A DNA stretch of 22,491 bases, from positions 9,086 through 31,576 of the forward strand of contig DASC01000013.1 of the NCBI GenBank assembly GCA_002503595.1. Reading direction: 5' to 3'. Source of the DNA: Candidatus Methanogaster sp. UBA203. Its GTDB lineage: Archaea > Halobacteriota > Methanosarcinia > Methanosarcinales > Methanogasteraceae. Positions 12,796-21,355 of the stretch are shown here, one piece after another (position 1 is the stretch's first letter; each line of letters opens with the position of its first letter). A model generated the notes under the pieces. The model was not told where the DNA came from, did no database searches, and saw nothing but the letters and a program-made list of their open reading frames with translations. A program made the position numbers and the translations under genes.

Positions 12796-14164
12796 AAGAT
12801 ATCTAATACAGGGAGTAGCTCTCAGCATCATCACAATGCTGCTGATCATGTTAACAATAGCATCAGCATCAGCATTTACGGACCCCCCGCTCGACATGAT
12901 CCAGGTCTACGCGCTCGGACCAAAAGACACTGGGTCATCGGTCGAATCATCAATCATCCTTGAGAAAGGCCGTGAATATAGAATCGTGGTCTCTGGTGGC
13001 TTCCAGTTCCGGAGAGATGTGGACTGGGGCTTCGCAGACGCCCGGTTTCGTATGGGCAGGGGAAACATGTACACCCAACCGTTCAACTCGATCGAGTTTA
13101 ATGGTGAACCGGTAGAGGCAGCAGTAAGCGATGTTGAGAATCACACATACACATTCTACCGCACTGGTGACGGGGAAAAGATCAGGTTCAGCATCTTTGA
13201 CTGCCTCACGACAGGCGAGCGTGGCGGGTACGACGACAACGCTGGAGCGCTTCGGGTTGAGATATACCCTGCAACAGCGCTCTCTGTGACAAAAGTGCCC
13301 TCGCCGCATACGATCGAGGAAGCGGATACGACGACGGTGACCGTGACTGTGAGAAATGCAGGAGCGACCGGGACTGGCGAGATCAGGGATATCGTGGTTA
13401 CGGATTCCGTTCCTCCGGGTTTCAAGTTGATGAGCGGTTCTGTACATGCAGAGTATCCGCTGCTCAAGCCAGACGAGTCCCGGACGCTTCAGTATGTCCT
13501 AAAGCCGCATACGAGCGGTACGTTTAACCTGGATCCGGCAGAAGTGTCGTATTCTGACGATCGCGGAGAGCACCACACCGCGAGATCGGATGCGAGAACG
13601 CTCACAGTCGTCGCATCGGCGGGGCTGCTGCCCACAGCGCCACAGAACGCAAGCGTGAAGCTGCACGGCGAGAGGACCGATGTCGTGATCGGAGACAACA
13701 TCCTGCTCAAGCTCTCGGCTGTAAACCTGATAACAAAGCCGGTGATGCATGTCCAGGTGATCGTGATCCCGCCGTCCGGGATGAGCGTTACCTCTTCCGG
13801 GTTTGCCATGTCAGGAGCCGGGCAGTTCACATCAGATTACGAGATCAAGCCGGGTGTGGGTAGGAATATCGAGGTTGCGATCGTTGCAAACCAGGTCGGC
13901 AACTTCACTGTAGAAGGGAGAGTGGTCTACTACTTCGGAGACGATATGGAGAATGCTGAGGATTACACGCTCAAGCTGCCGATCAGGGTGCGGTCCGCTG
14001 GTGCGCATCCGCCGCCGGCAACACCGGTAACAACAACCCTATCTGAAGATCAGGATAGAACCGGAATATTCGGATTGCCGGGATTCAAAGCGGCGTTCGC
14101 GATGATCGGGTTATTGATCGCGGCACTTCTATTGAGAGAACGAAGAATTAGTAGATATAGATGA
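12788..14164 (+). CDS. Unit E surface protein: unrecognised N-terminal domain + DUF11-like + beta module + PGF-CTERM
   Basis: 458 aa from GTG 12788, at the position homologous to the ATG of units C and D, with an 8-nt overlap into the upstream ATPase. Signal peptide MYRRYLIQGVALSIITMLLIMLTIASASA. Residues ~30-160 form a beta-rich domain I do not recognise (MIQVYALGPKDTGSS, DWGFADARFRMG, GGYDDNAGALRVEIYPA), with a single Cys. Then a DUF11-like domain (VPSPHTIEEADTTTVTVTVR), the conserved beta module (VKLHGERTDVVIGDN to VVYYFGDD), a Pro/Thr linker and PGF at 431-433 with a hydrophobic helix and a longer basic tail. No ATPase follows, so this unit is either the array end or has lost its partner. 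Confidence 0.86.
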   Translation: MYRRYLIQGVALSIITMLLIMLTIASASAFTDPPLDMIQVYALGPKDTGSSVESSIILEKGREYRIVVSGGFQFRRDVDWGFADARFRMGRGNMYTQPFNSIEFNGEPVEAAVSDVENHTYTFYRTGDGEKIRFSIFDCLTTGERGGYDDNAGALRVEIYPATALSVTKVPSPHTIEEADTTTVTVTVRNAGATGTGEIRDIVVTDSVPPGFKLMSGSVHAEYPLLKPDESRTLQYVLKPHTSGTFNLDPAEVSYSDDRGEHHTARSDARTLTVVASAGLLPTAPQNASVKLHGERTDVVIGDNILLKLSAVNLITKPVMHVQVIVIPPSGMSVTSSGFAMSGAGQFTSDYEIKPGVGRNIEVAIVANQVGNFTVEGRVVYYFGDDMENAEDYTLKLPIRVRSAGAHPPPATPVTTTLSEDQDRTGIFGLPGFKAAFAMIGLLIAALLLRERRISRYR

Positions 14165-14195
14165 GATCGAATACAACTCTTAGGAGGAGATATAA

Positions 14196-16238
14196 ATGGA
14201 ATTAAAAGTTCAGTTATCGGAAACAGTAACAACGAAGACGTTCAGAGGAATCTGCATTTGCTTGATTGTGCTGGCAATACTTGCAGGATGCGCCCAGACC
14301 TCAAGCGCAGCCACTGGTACTACCATCGACTACCTGCACATCACAGCCAGTGTAAACAACGGCTATGCGACAACAAGCATTGAAGAGAAGCTCACAAACC
14401 CGCACAATACTGCAACAGACGACGAGTTCAGGTTCCTGATCCCGGAGGGTGCATTCATCTCGGGCTTTTGCCTGATAATCGACGGCGTCGAGTACGAAGC
14501 AGACGTACTCTCTAAGAAAGAGGCAGATGAGCGGTTTGAGGCGGCGGTCTCGGAAGGAAGAACGGCTGGAGTCTTAAAGACGAAGAAGGAGAACATATTC
14601 TCTTATTCCTTAAGTTTTGAGCCCCGCCAGAGCATCATCGTTCGTCTGACTTACGAGCAGCCCGTGAAAAAGACGCTTGGTGAGTACGAGTACGCACTGT
14701 CGCTGCGAGAGACCGATGTGGCGCACATTGTTCCTGATTTGTCTGTAAACATCACAGTCGCATCAGTGAACCGGATTATCTCTCTGGAAACCCCGGGATT
14801 TGAGGGGGCAAGCATGAAGTACCTCTCTTCAACAAAAGCACGGGTCACTTATGGTGCGAAGGCACTTCCTGACCAGGATCTCAGAATCGTCTTCACAACC
14901 GACAGCACATCGTTAAGCGGCGAGATGCTCTTCTACGAAACCGGCGGACAGGGTTACCTGATGCACATCTTCTCACCATCGGTCGAAGACCTCGGGACAA
15001 CGGCTCTTGACAAGGAGATCATCTTCGTGATCGACAAATCCGGTTCGATGAGTGGTGATAAGATCGCGCAGGTAAAGAGGGTGTTCACAGGCATCATCAC
15101 AGACCTCCCGCCTGACGACTACTTCAATGTGATCTTCTTTGATCGTGATGTTATGGTGTTCCGGGATACGCTCATGGAAGCAAACACACAAACAAAGGCA
15201 GAGGCAGCAAACTTTGTTGCCGCGCTCGACGCAAATGGTGGCACAAACATCAATGAGGCACTGCTGCAGGCACTCGGCATGTTTGAACCGAATTCAGGAA
15301 GGGTCCCGATCATTGTGTTCCTCACCGATGGAAAACCCACCGGTGAGGTGACATCACCTTATGTGATCCGGGATACTGTAAAAGCCGCAAACCGGGCAGG
15401 AGCGTCCATATTCACCATTGCGTTCGGGATCGAGGATGAGGCGAACTACGACTTCTTAAGGGCGCTCTCCCTTGAAAACTGCGGGGTGGCAGAGCGGTTC
15501 TATCCTGGAAAGAACGCTGAAGCCGGGATGAACACATTCTACGAGACGATATCAACACCTGTGATAACTGACATGGACTTCGCATACCCCCATGCATCCG
15601 ATATCGTGAACACAGGCTACAACACGCTTTTTGCAGGATCTGACGCCATCGTACTCGCCAGATACCCGGCAGGCATAGGAAACATCGACTCAAGCATTGA
15701 TGCGGTCACACGCACGGGCAGCCGCAGCTTCGACAAGACATTTCCAGTCATTTTCGGATCTGAGAACAGCTTTATTCCAAAACTCTGGGCGCACACGAAG
15801 ATACGGGAACTGATGGACAGGATGGTCGTCGAAGGCGAGACTGATGCGCTTGTGTCCGAGATTACTGACCTTTCACTGGAGTTCGGGTTCGTAACTCCCT
15901 ACACATCGCTATTTGTGGAGGTGCCAGTGATCGATAAGATCAGCGAAGCAACCACCGAAGGCACGCTGGCAGAGTCCGAAGAGGTAGCTACCGCAACCCC
16001 TGCATACGAAGGAGAGGGTGCAGGAGAGGGTGTGGCGGAGGAAGCGATACCCGCACCGACACCTGAAGCAACTTCGGCTCCCAGAGAGAGTGAAGAAACA
16101 GACAAAGCAACCGGATCGGCTCAAGAAGCTGCCACCGCAGCAGAAACGGCACAGACAAAGAAGAAGACCCCTGGCTTCGGCGCACTCTTCGCGACCACCG
16201 GACTCGCAGCTGTCGCATATCTGGCGCGGCGGCGATGA
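14196..16238 (+). CDS. VIT + von Willebrand A domain surface protein with PGF-CTERM
   Basis: 680 aa; ATG 14196 lies 6 nt after GGAGGAG. The N-terminal hydrophobic segment (CICLIVLAILAGCAQ) serves as signal peptide; LAGC could also be read as a lipobox-like site. Residues ~43-165 are a VIT domain (LHITASVNNGYATTSIEEKL, KKEADERFEAAVSEGRTAG), as in inter-alpha-trypsin inhibitor heavy chains. Residues ~274-450 are a vWA domain with a full metal-ion site: Asp280-x-Ser282-x-Ser284 (DKSGS), Thr350 in GGTN and Asp378 in LTDGK. A long acidic Glu/Ala/Thr/Pro-rich stalk (about 570-655) leads to PGF at 659-661, a hydrophobic helix and ARRR. Likely an adhesion or protein-protein interaction protein on the cell surface. 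It sits 31 nt after unit E without a clear promoter, so it may be co-transcribed with the array. Confidence 0.9.
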   Translation: MELKVQLSETVTTKTFRGICICLIVLAILAGCAQTSSAATGTTIDYLHITASVNNGYATTSIEEKLTNPHNTATDDEFRFLIPEGAFISGFCLIIDGVEYEADVLSKKEADERFEAAVSEGRTAGVLKTKKENIFSYSLSFEPRQSIIVRLTYEQPVKKTLGEYEYALSLRETDVAHIVPDLSVNITVASVNRIISLETPGFEGASMKYLSSTKARVTYGAKALPDQDLRIVFTTDSTSLSGEMLFYETGGQGYLMHIFSPSVEDLGTTALDKEIIFVIDKSGSMSGDKIAQVKRVFTGIITDLPPDDYFNVIFFDRDVMVFRDTLMEANTQTKAEAANFVAALDANGGTNINEALLQALGMFEPNSGRVPIIVFLTDGKPTGEVTSPYVIRDTVKAANRAGASIFTIAFGIEDEANYDFLRALSLENCGVAERFYPGKNAEAGMNTFYETISTPVITDMDFAYPHASDIVNTGYNTLFAGSDAIVLARYPAGIGNIDSSIDAVTRTGSRSFDKTFPVIFGSENSFIPKLWAHTKIRELMDRMVVEGETDALVSEITDLSLEFGFVTPYTSLFVEVPVIDKISEATTEGTLAESEEVATATPAYEGEGAGEGVAEEAIPAPTPEATSAPRESEETDKATGSAQEAATAAETAQTKKKTPGFGALFATTGLAAVAYLARRR

Positions 16239-16346
16239 CCTCGCATCATCCGGCTGGTGCTGCGAAACCCGCGCCTACAGATTGACCGGGGACCAGCAGC
16301 TCCGCAGAGCCCGTTCACGCCATCGTTTCCGTGTCCGGGCTCACAA

Positions 16347-16470
16347 CCCCCCTATCCCATCAGTTTCATGAAACCATGATCTCACTATCTGCCGAGAACT
16401 CGGGGTACCACAGACGCAACCGACATGCGATCCGATGAAACCTGCGCCACACACCACAAGCATCCCCATA
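16347..16470 (+). pseudogene. Decayed fragment of a DUF11/linker region of a surface-protein gene
   Basis: In this non-coding stretch, 18 nt (16407-16424) are identical to 10973-10990 in the DUF11-like part of unit D, and the flanks align with small indels: catgatctcactatctgcc against cataatcgccatctccatc, then atgcgatcc in both. The following gccacacaccacaagcatcc resembles the linker of unit B near 6893-6918. No open frame remains. It is a relic of a further surface gene downstream of the VWA gene. The rest of the gap (16239-16346) holds nothing I recognise. Confidence 0.6.
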
Positions 16471-16482
16471 ACCGGACATACC

Positions 16483-16490
16483 TTTAAATT
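16483..16490 (+). promoter_or_regulatory. TATA box for the zinc-ribbon/dph2 operon
   Basis: tttaaatt is centred about 26 nt before ATG 16513, the usual archaeal TATA-to-start-site distance. The transcript should therefore begin at or very near the start codon, i.e. leaderless; no Shine-Dalgarno is seen. Confidence 0.65.
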
Positions 16491-16512
16491 CGTATAAGTT
16501 TACCTATCTCTC

Positions 16513-17022
16513 ATGCAACGAAAGGCATGCATCATCTGCCATGGTGAACTGGGTTCGACGCATTATGAGGGCTACGATATCTGCACAGAGTGCTTCGATC
16601 TGATGGAAGACCTGATGAGTGAGTACTTCATAAAGACGATCACGCGCAGAGAGACTGGCGCAAGCGGCGAGATGTATTCAAAATATTTAAAAGATACTAT
16701 TGATTACGTGACAGATTATAAGAGGATCCGGGAGAAGTCGAAGAGATATTTCAGGGATGTGAAAGAGCGGCTTGAGACCGCGATGGAAGACGAAGCCGGA
16801 CCAGAGCAGCGGTATCTCGAGCGCATGTTATCGGTTCTCGATTGGTTGCAGGATAATCCGACATTTTATAATTATTATTTCAAAGAATATTATTCATGCC
16901 CGAACTGCGGGGCATCGATCTTTGAGCATTTCAACCAGCAGATGGTCGGCGACTGGCTCATGATCACCTGTTCACAATGCGATACGCTGATCAAGAAGTA
17001 CTTCCTGCCAAAGCAAGTATGA
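16513..17022 (+). CDS. Conserved hypothetical protein with two zinc-binding cysteine sets
   Basis: 169 aa, cytoplasmic. The N-terminus has CIIC (Cys6, Cys9) and CTEC (Cys24, Cys27); the C-terminus has CPNC (Cys129, Cys132) and CSQC (Cys153, Cys156). Each set of four cysteines is a zinc-ribbon-like site. Between them lies a charged helical region rich in Tyr, Glu, Lys and Arg (YVTDYKRIREKSKRYFRDVKERLE). The function is not recognisable; nucleic-acid or protein binding is possible from the fold type only. Its stop overlaps the start of dph2 (ATGA), so the two proteins are probably made together, which hints at a link to translation. Transcribed from its own promoter, likely leaderless. Confidence 0.8.
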   Translation: MQRKACIICHGELGSTHYEGYDICTECFDLMEDLMSEYFIKTITRRETGASGEMYSKYLKDTIDYVTDYKRIREKSKRYFRDVKERLETAMEDEAGPEQRYLERMLSVLDWLQDNPTFYNYYFKEYYSCPNCGASIFEHFNQQMVGDWLMITCSQCDTLIKKYFLPKQV

Positions 17023-17993
17023 TCGATGATGTGTACGACTTCGGTCTGGACCACATCATCGATATAATCGGAAGAAGACGTGCTGAAACTGTGGGACTCC
17101 AGTTCCCGGACGGTTTCAAGCGGAAAGCGATCAGGGTATCAGAGGAAATTGAAGAGCGTACAGGTTCAACGGTTATAATCTCTGCAAACTCCTGCTTCGG
17201 CGCGTGCGACATCGATACCGGACTTCTCGAGTCTGTGGATCTCCTGTTCCAGTTCGGACATGCAGAGATACCGAATATACAGACAGAGAACGTAATCTTT
17301 GTCGAGGCAGAATCCAGCATCGATCTTCTCCCAGTGCTAACAAAAGCGATTGATGTGGTCGGAGATCGTGTCGGGCTTGTTTCGACGGCTCAGTTCGTGC
17401 ATAAACTTCCTGATGTGAAGCGGTATCTTGCGGATCACGGCATACACGGCGTCATCAGTAGCGGCGATGCGCGCATCGCACATCCAGGACTTGTATTGGG
17501 ATGCAACTTCTCTGCGGTTCCTGATTGCGATGAGTACCTGTATATCGGCACAGGCAATTTTCATGCGCTCGGGGTATCGCTTGCGACCAGAAAGCCGGTC
17601 TGGATTGCGGATCCGGAGATGAACGAGATCAGAAAGCCGGATGTCGATAAGGTGCTTCGCAAGCGCTGCGCTGCAATCGAGCGGTCGCTTGATGCGCAGT
17701 CGTTCGGGATTCTCGTATCCACCAAGATCGGGCAGTGCAGGAAGGATCTCGCATTCGAGTTGCGTTGCAAGGCAGAAGAGCACGGTCTGGACGCGCACGT
17801 CCTGTTTGCTGACATGATAACGCCAGAAGCGCTGGCGCCGTTTCGTGTGGACGCGTTTGTGAACACGGCGTGCCCGCGGATCGCAATCGACAATACTGCT
17901 GTGTTTCCCGTGCCTGTGCTAACACCAGTTGAGTTCGAGGTCGTTGTTGGGGTGCGTAGGTGGGAGGATCTCGTGTTTGATGAGATCACATAA
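17019..17993 (+). CDS. dph2: Diphthamide biosynthesis enzyme Dph2 (2-(3-amino-3-carboxypropyl)histidine synthase)
   Basis: 324 aa from ATG 17019, which overlaps the upstream stop by 4 nt; an earlier in-frame start at 16977 would lie deep inside the neighbour. The enzyme performs the first step of diphthamide formation on elongation factor 2, transferring the 3-amino-3-carboxypropyl group of S-adenosylmethionine to a histidine by a non-canonical radical-SAM mechanism. The cluster cysteines are in place: NSCFGACD (Cys59, Cys63), LGCNF (Cys162) and TACPR (Cys285), spaced like the three [4Fe-4S] ligands of the studied archaeal Dph2. Other family marks are GLQFPDGF near the N-terminus and the STKIGQC segment. 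Length is normal for archaeal Dph2. It is convergent with rpoB1, with only 36 nt between the stops. Confidence 0.93.
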   Translation: MIDDVYDFGLDHIIDIIGRRRAETVGLQFPDGFKRKAIRVSEEIEERTGSTVIISANSCFGACDIDTGLLESVDLLFQFGHAEIPNIQTENVIFVEAESSIDLLPVLTKAIDVVGDRVGLVSTAQFVHKLPDVKRYLADHGIHGVISSGDARIAHPGLVLGCNFSAVPDCDEYLYIGTGNFHALGVSLATRKPVWIADPEMNEIRKPDVDKVLRKRCAAIERSLDAQSFGILVSTKIGQCRKDLAFELRCKAEEHGLDAHVLFADMITPEALAPFRVDAFVNTACPRIAIDNTAVFPVPVLTPVEFEVVVGVRRWEDLVFDEIT

Positions 17994-18029
17994 CCCACTA
18001 ACCCGCGTAACAACGCACTATAAAAGTTA

Positions 18030-19826
18030 CTACGCCGCATCCTCTAGTTCGAGTCTCGGCGCAACACCGAGCGATTTGATCTCATCGAGGAGCAGTTTGA
18101 ACGCGTAACTCATCTCCACCGGATAGATATCGGTTTCGGAGCCGCAGTTGGTGCAGAATGCGATATTCTTTCTCCGATCGAACGTGGCGATCATCCCGCA
18201 GTGATCGCAGACCAGCTCGGACACCTTGTCCGATTCATCGAGCAAACGTTCCTTCAGGGAGAGCGCTGCGCCGTGCCCGATAAGCACGTCCCGTTCCATC
18301 TCTCCGAACCTGAGACCGCCTTCTCGTGCACGCCCCTCGGTCGGCTGGCGCGTCAGGACCTGAACAGGTCCTCTCGATCTTGCATGAATCTTGGACGCAA
18401 CCATGTGATGGAGTTTCTGGTATAGAATGCCGCCGATGAATATGTCTGCCTGAATCTGCGCGCCTGTGACACCGTCGTACATCACCTCTTTTCCCGTGCT
18501 CGCAAAACCACACGCTTCTAATGCATCACGCAATTCTTCCTCAGTCTCGCCTGAGAATGCATCGGCATCGATGCCCCTTCCCTGAAGCGCGCCAACCTTT
18601 CCGCCGATCATCTCGAGCACATGCCCGACCGTCATCCTCGACGGGATTGCGTGCGGATTTAATACCAGATCAGGGACGATCCCCTGTTCTGTAAATGGCA
18701 TATCCTCGTAAGGCACGATCAATCCGATGACTCCTTTCTGCCCGTGCCGGGACGCAAATTTGTCTCCGATCTCTGGTATCCGCTGGTCCCTGACCTTCAC
18801 CCGTGCAAGGCGGGTTCCGTACGATTCGGTCACGATGACGGTATCGACGATTCCTTTCTCGTTTGACCGCATGGTAACCGAGTTCTCACGGCGCTCTTGC
18901 GGGGCAAGTCCGGTGGGCTCCTCAATGAATCTTGGAGGGGACGTCTTCCCGACGAGGACGTCTCCGGGACGAACATCAGTCTCCGGATTGATCAGGCCAT
19001 CAGAGTCCAGATGCGCATACGCTTCATCTCCTCTTGCACCCCTGACCTCGGCGTCAGGGATCTCGAACTTATCCTCCTGCCCGCCGGGATACCGCTGCTC
19101 CTCTGCCTCAAGCGTCCTGAAGAAGTGGCTGCGCCCGAGACCGCGCTCGATTGAGCCCTTGTTCACCACGAGCGCATCCTCGATGTTGTAACCTTCAAAC
19201 GATAGCACTGCAACGATGAAGTTCTGACCTGCGGGTCTGTTGTCTGCGCCGATTGCGTGTGATGTTGTGGTGTTCACGAGCGCACGCTCGGGATAATGGA
19301 GTATGTGCCCGCGAGTGTCAGGTCTCATTTTTATGTTAGATGCCGGGATACCGATGCACTGCTTAACCATTGCAGCGCCCATCGTGTTCCTCGGGGATGC
19401 ATTGTGCTCAGGGAACGGGACCATACCAGTGCATATTCCAAGGATCAATGCCGGATCGATCTCGATGTGGGTATGTTCCGGCGTGATATCCTCTTCATTG
19501 ACCGCGATTAACGCGTCCTCCTCCTCCTCAGCATCGAGATACTCGATTGCGCCCTTTGATACGAGATCGTCAAACGTAATATCGCTCTGTTCGAGTTTTA
19601 TGATATGGTCTTCAGTGACCAGCGGTCTGCCACCCGCAACAACGATCAGGGGACGGCGGGCTCTGCCCATATCAGTATTGATGAGCACATCATGCCCCTG
19701 GAGCGAAACATTGAGTTGGCCCCCGATTGCGCCCTGCCTCCGCCCCATCCTGATCTTCCGCACCAGTTCTGCCGGACTTTCGTGGGTGCCGACCAGTTCA
19801 CCGTTTAAAAATACCTTGCCTGTCAT
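18030..19826 (-). CDS. rpoB1: DNA-directed RNA polymerase subunit B' (Rpo2C)
   Basis: 598 aa, the C-terminal half of the split archaeal subunit B. N-terminal MTGKVFLNGELVG and GRARRPLIVV mark the junction region. EGYNIEDALVVNKGSIERGLGRSHFFRT and GDKFASRHGQKG (354-365) are highly conserved in all multisubunit polymerases and line the active centre. A zinc ribbon lies near the end (Cys540, Cys543, Cys558, Cys561), followed by the clamp-binding helix MSYAFKLLLDEIKSLGV. The start lies 19 nt after the rpoB2 stop. The split B form is usual for methanogens, halophiles and Archaeoglobus. The expected next gene, rpoA1, is not present: transcription on this strand meets dph2. Confidence 0.97.
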   Translation of the reverse strand: MTGKVFLNGELVGTHESPAELVRKIRMGRRQGAIGGQLNVSLQGHDVLINTDMGRARRPLIVVAGGRPLVTEDHIIKLEQSDITFDDLVSKGAIEYLDAEEEEDALIAVNEEDITPEHTHIEIDPALILGICTGMVPFPEHNASPRNTMGAAMVKQCIGIPASNIKMRPDTRGHILHYPERALVNTTTSHAIGADNRPAGQNFIVAVLSFEGYNIEDALVVNKGSIERGLGRSHFFRTLEAEEQRYPGGQEDKFEIPDAEVRGARGDEAYAHLDSDGLINPETDVRPGDVLVGKTSPPRFIEEPTGLAPQERRENSVTMRSNEKGIVDTVIVTESYGTRLARVKVRDQRIPEIGDKFASRHGQKGVIGLIVPYEDMPFTEQGIVPDLVLNPHAIPSRMTVGHVLEMIGGKVGALQGRGIDADAFSGETEEELRDALEACGFASTGKEVMYDGVTGAQIQADIFIGGILYQKLHHMVASKIHARSRGPVQVLTRQPTEGRAREGGLRFGEMERDVLIGHGAALSLKERLLDESDKVSELVCDHCGMIATFDRRKNIAFCTNCGSETDIYPVEMSYAFKLLLDEIKSLGVAPRLELEDAA

Positions 19827-19845
19827 CGGTCATGCCTCTTATCAT

Positions 19846-21348
19846 TCATACTGCACTGACGCCATACGCATGCAATTCGTTCCTGATCGTCTCGGTATCC
19901 TCGATTCCTGTGGATAGCTCCACCATCTGGGCGAAGTTCTTCACAAGACCACAGTTCGGACCTTCCGGCGTCTCGGATGGACACAATCTGCCCCACTGCG
20001 TCGGATGCAGGTCCCTTGCCTCGAAATGCGGCTGCGTTCTTGACAATGGCGATATTACCCTCCGCAGGTGGGACAACGAGGATATCTGATCGGTGCGGTC
20101 GAGCAACTGCGCAACACCTGTGCGCCCGCCAACCCAGTTTCCAGTCGCAAGCGGGTAAACGATGCGCTGTGTGAGCACGTCCGGACGTATCACGGTCATG
20201 ATGTTCAATTCTCGTTTCCTCATGCTCGCACGCTCGATCTGGTACTTGATGTCTCTTGCAAGTCGGTTGAATGAAACCCGGAAGAGGTCTTCCATCAGAT
20301 TCCCTGCGAGTTTCAGCCGCTTGTTTGCGTAATGATCCTTATCGTCCACGTTTCTCCGACCTGTAGCCAGTTCAAAACATGCCTCAGCCATTCTTGCCAG
20401 ATAATGAGCTTTTACCATCCGATCCGCTTCCGCGTTGCCGAGATGCGGAAGCAGGTACCTGTCAAGGACGTAGCCGATCCTCCGTGTTTGGTACTCCCTT
20501 GCCTGCCTTGTCGCAACGACGCTTCCGAGTTCCTCAAGCGCATTCTCCTGCGTAAACACTCCCAAGTTTACTGCCTCTTCAAGATTCTCCTTCATAAACT
20601 CCCTGATATCAGGATCATCCGATACCGCATCCACGAGATCCTTGTCAGTCTCAAGTCCAAGTGCACGGGCGAGCACGACGAAATTGATGCGCCCGGGAAG
20701 TGACGGGAACGATACCTCAAGTATCGATTTGCGCCCGCGCTCGACCACGGTCAGTGCCCGGTATCCGTACCGCTCAGAAAACACCTTCGCAATCTCGACC
20801 CGGTCGCCGTACCTGTGATCTATCTCGGTCATGATCTTGTTCGGCGCAAGATCCTCAAGTGTCATGATCACCCGTTCGGTGCCGTTCGTGATGAAATATC
20901 CGCCAGGATCAAGCGGATCTTCGCCATGCGACTGTATTTCCGCATCTGTTAGCCCGTATAGGTTACATGCCTTCGACCGCAGCATGATCGGCGTGACTCC
21001 GATCTCCACGCTCTTCGGATCACTCTCAACCCCGTCCTGTACGACGGTCATCGTGAGATTGATCGGTGCTGAATATGTGAGATTGCGCAGCCGCGCATCG
21101 GATGGGAACAACCGATCGACAGCACCATCTGCTTCCTTGACCACCGGATGTCCAACCGAGACCGTCTCGAGACGGACGTACGTTTTTGTACCGCTGCTGG
21201 CGTCACCAACCTCGGTTTCGATGACACCCATCTCGTCAACGACCTTCTGGAGACCATGATCTATGAATTCATTGAACGAGTCGATCTGGTGCTGCACAAT
21301 CTTGTTCTTGGTAAAATATGCACGGGACAGTTTTTTTCGATCTAACAT
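19846..21348 (-). CDS. rpoB2: DNA-directed RNA polymerase subunit B'' (Rpo2N)
   Basis: 500 aa, the N-terminal half of the split subunit B (protrusion, lobe and fork regions). It has the expected ending RDLHPTQWGRLCPSETPEGPNCGLVKN before the short tail YGVSAV, and GYFITNGTERVIMTLEDLAPN near residue 150. Length fits the family. ATG 21348 follows a GAGGGAAGA ribosome site that begins at the rpoH stop, so rpoH, rpoB2 and rpoB1 form one operon with very short gaps. Codon and base use are like those of the rest of the housekeeping block. Confidence 0.97.
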   Translation of the reverse strand: MLDRKKLSRAYFTKNKIVQHQIDSFNEFIDHGLQKVVDEMGVIETEVGDASSGTKTYVRLETVSVGHPVVKEADGAVDRLFPSDARLRNLTYSAPINLTMTVVQDGVESDPKSVEIGVTPIMLRSKACNLYGLTDAEIQSHGEDPLDPGGYFITNGTERVIMTLEDLAPNKIMTEIDHRYGDRVEIAKVFSERYGYRALTVVERGRKSILEVSFPSLPGRINFVVLARALGLETDKDLVDAVSDDPDIREFMKENLEEAVNLGVFTQENALEELGSVVATRQAREYQTRRIGYVLDRYLLPHLGNAEADRMVKAHYLARMAEACFELATGRRNVDDKDHYANKRLKLAGNLMEDLFRVSFNRLARDIKYQIERASMRKRELNIMTVIRPDVLTQRIVYPLATGNWVGGRTGVAQLLDRTDQISSLSHLRRVISPLSRTQPHFEARDLHPTQWGRLCPSETPEGPNCGLVKNFAQMVELSTGIEDTETIRNELHAYGVSAV

Positions 21349-21355
21349 TCTTCCC

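Larger units (their letters stand above)
4636..14164 (+). repeat. Tandem array of surface-protein / P-loop ATPase units (A-E)
   Basis: Four complete units of [surface gene][ATPase gene] in direct orientation, then a fifth surface gene: A 4649-5847, B 5834-8469, C 8462-9879, D 9872-12795, E 12788-14164. Neighbouring units share long near-identical DNA; for example the first ~330 nt of C and D (from 8462 and 9872) and the ATPase 3' halves of B and C. Every surface-to-ATPase junction is an ATGA overlap of 4 nt, and every ATPase-to-surface junction is an 8-nt overlap. Units A and C have surface genes reduced to short ORFs. The array behaves as one polycistronic, translationally coupled repeat structure shaped by unequal recombination. 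Confidence 0.85.

Noticed and set aside
4636..14164. Integrated virus or defence island reading of the array
   Set aside because: No integrase, transposase, capsid, nuclease or toxin-like gene is visible; the units fit duplicated chromosomal surface genes better. A role in defence through STAND-like ATPases cannot be excluded but has no direct support here.
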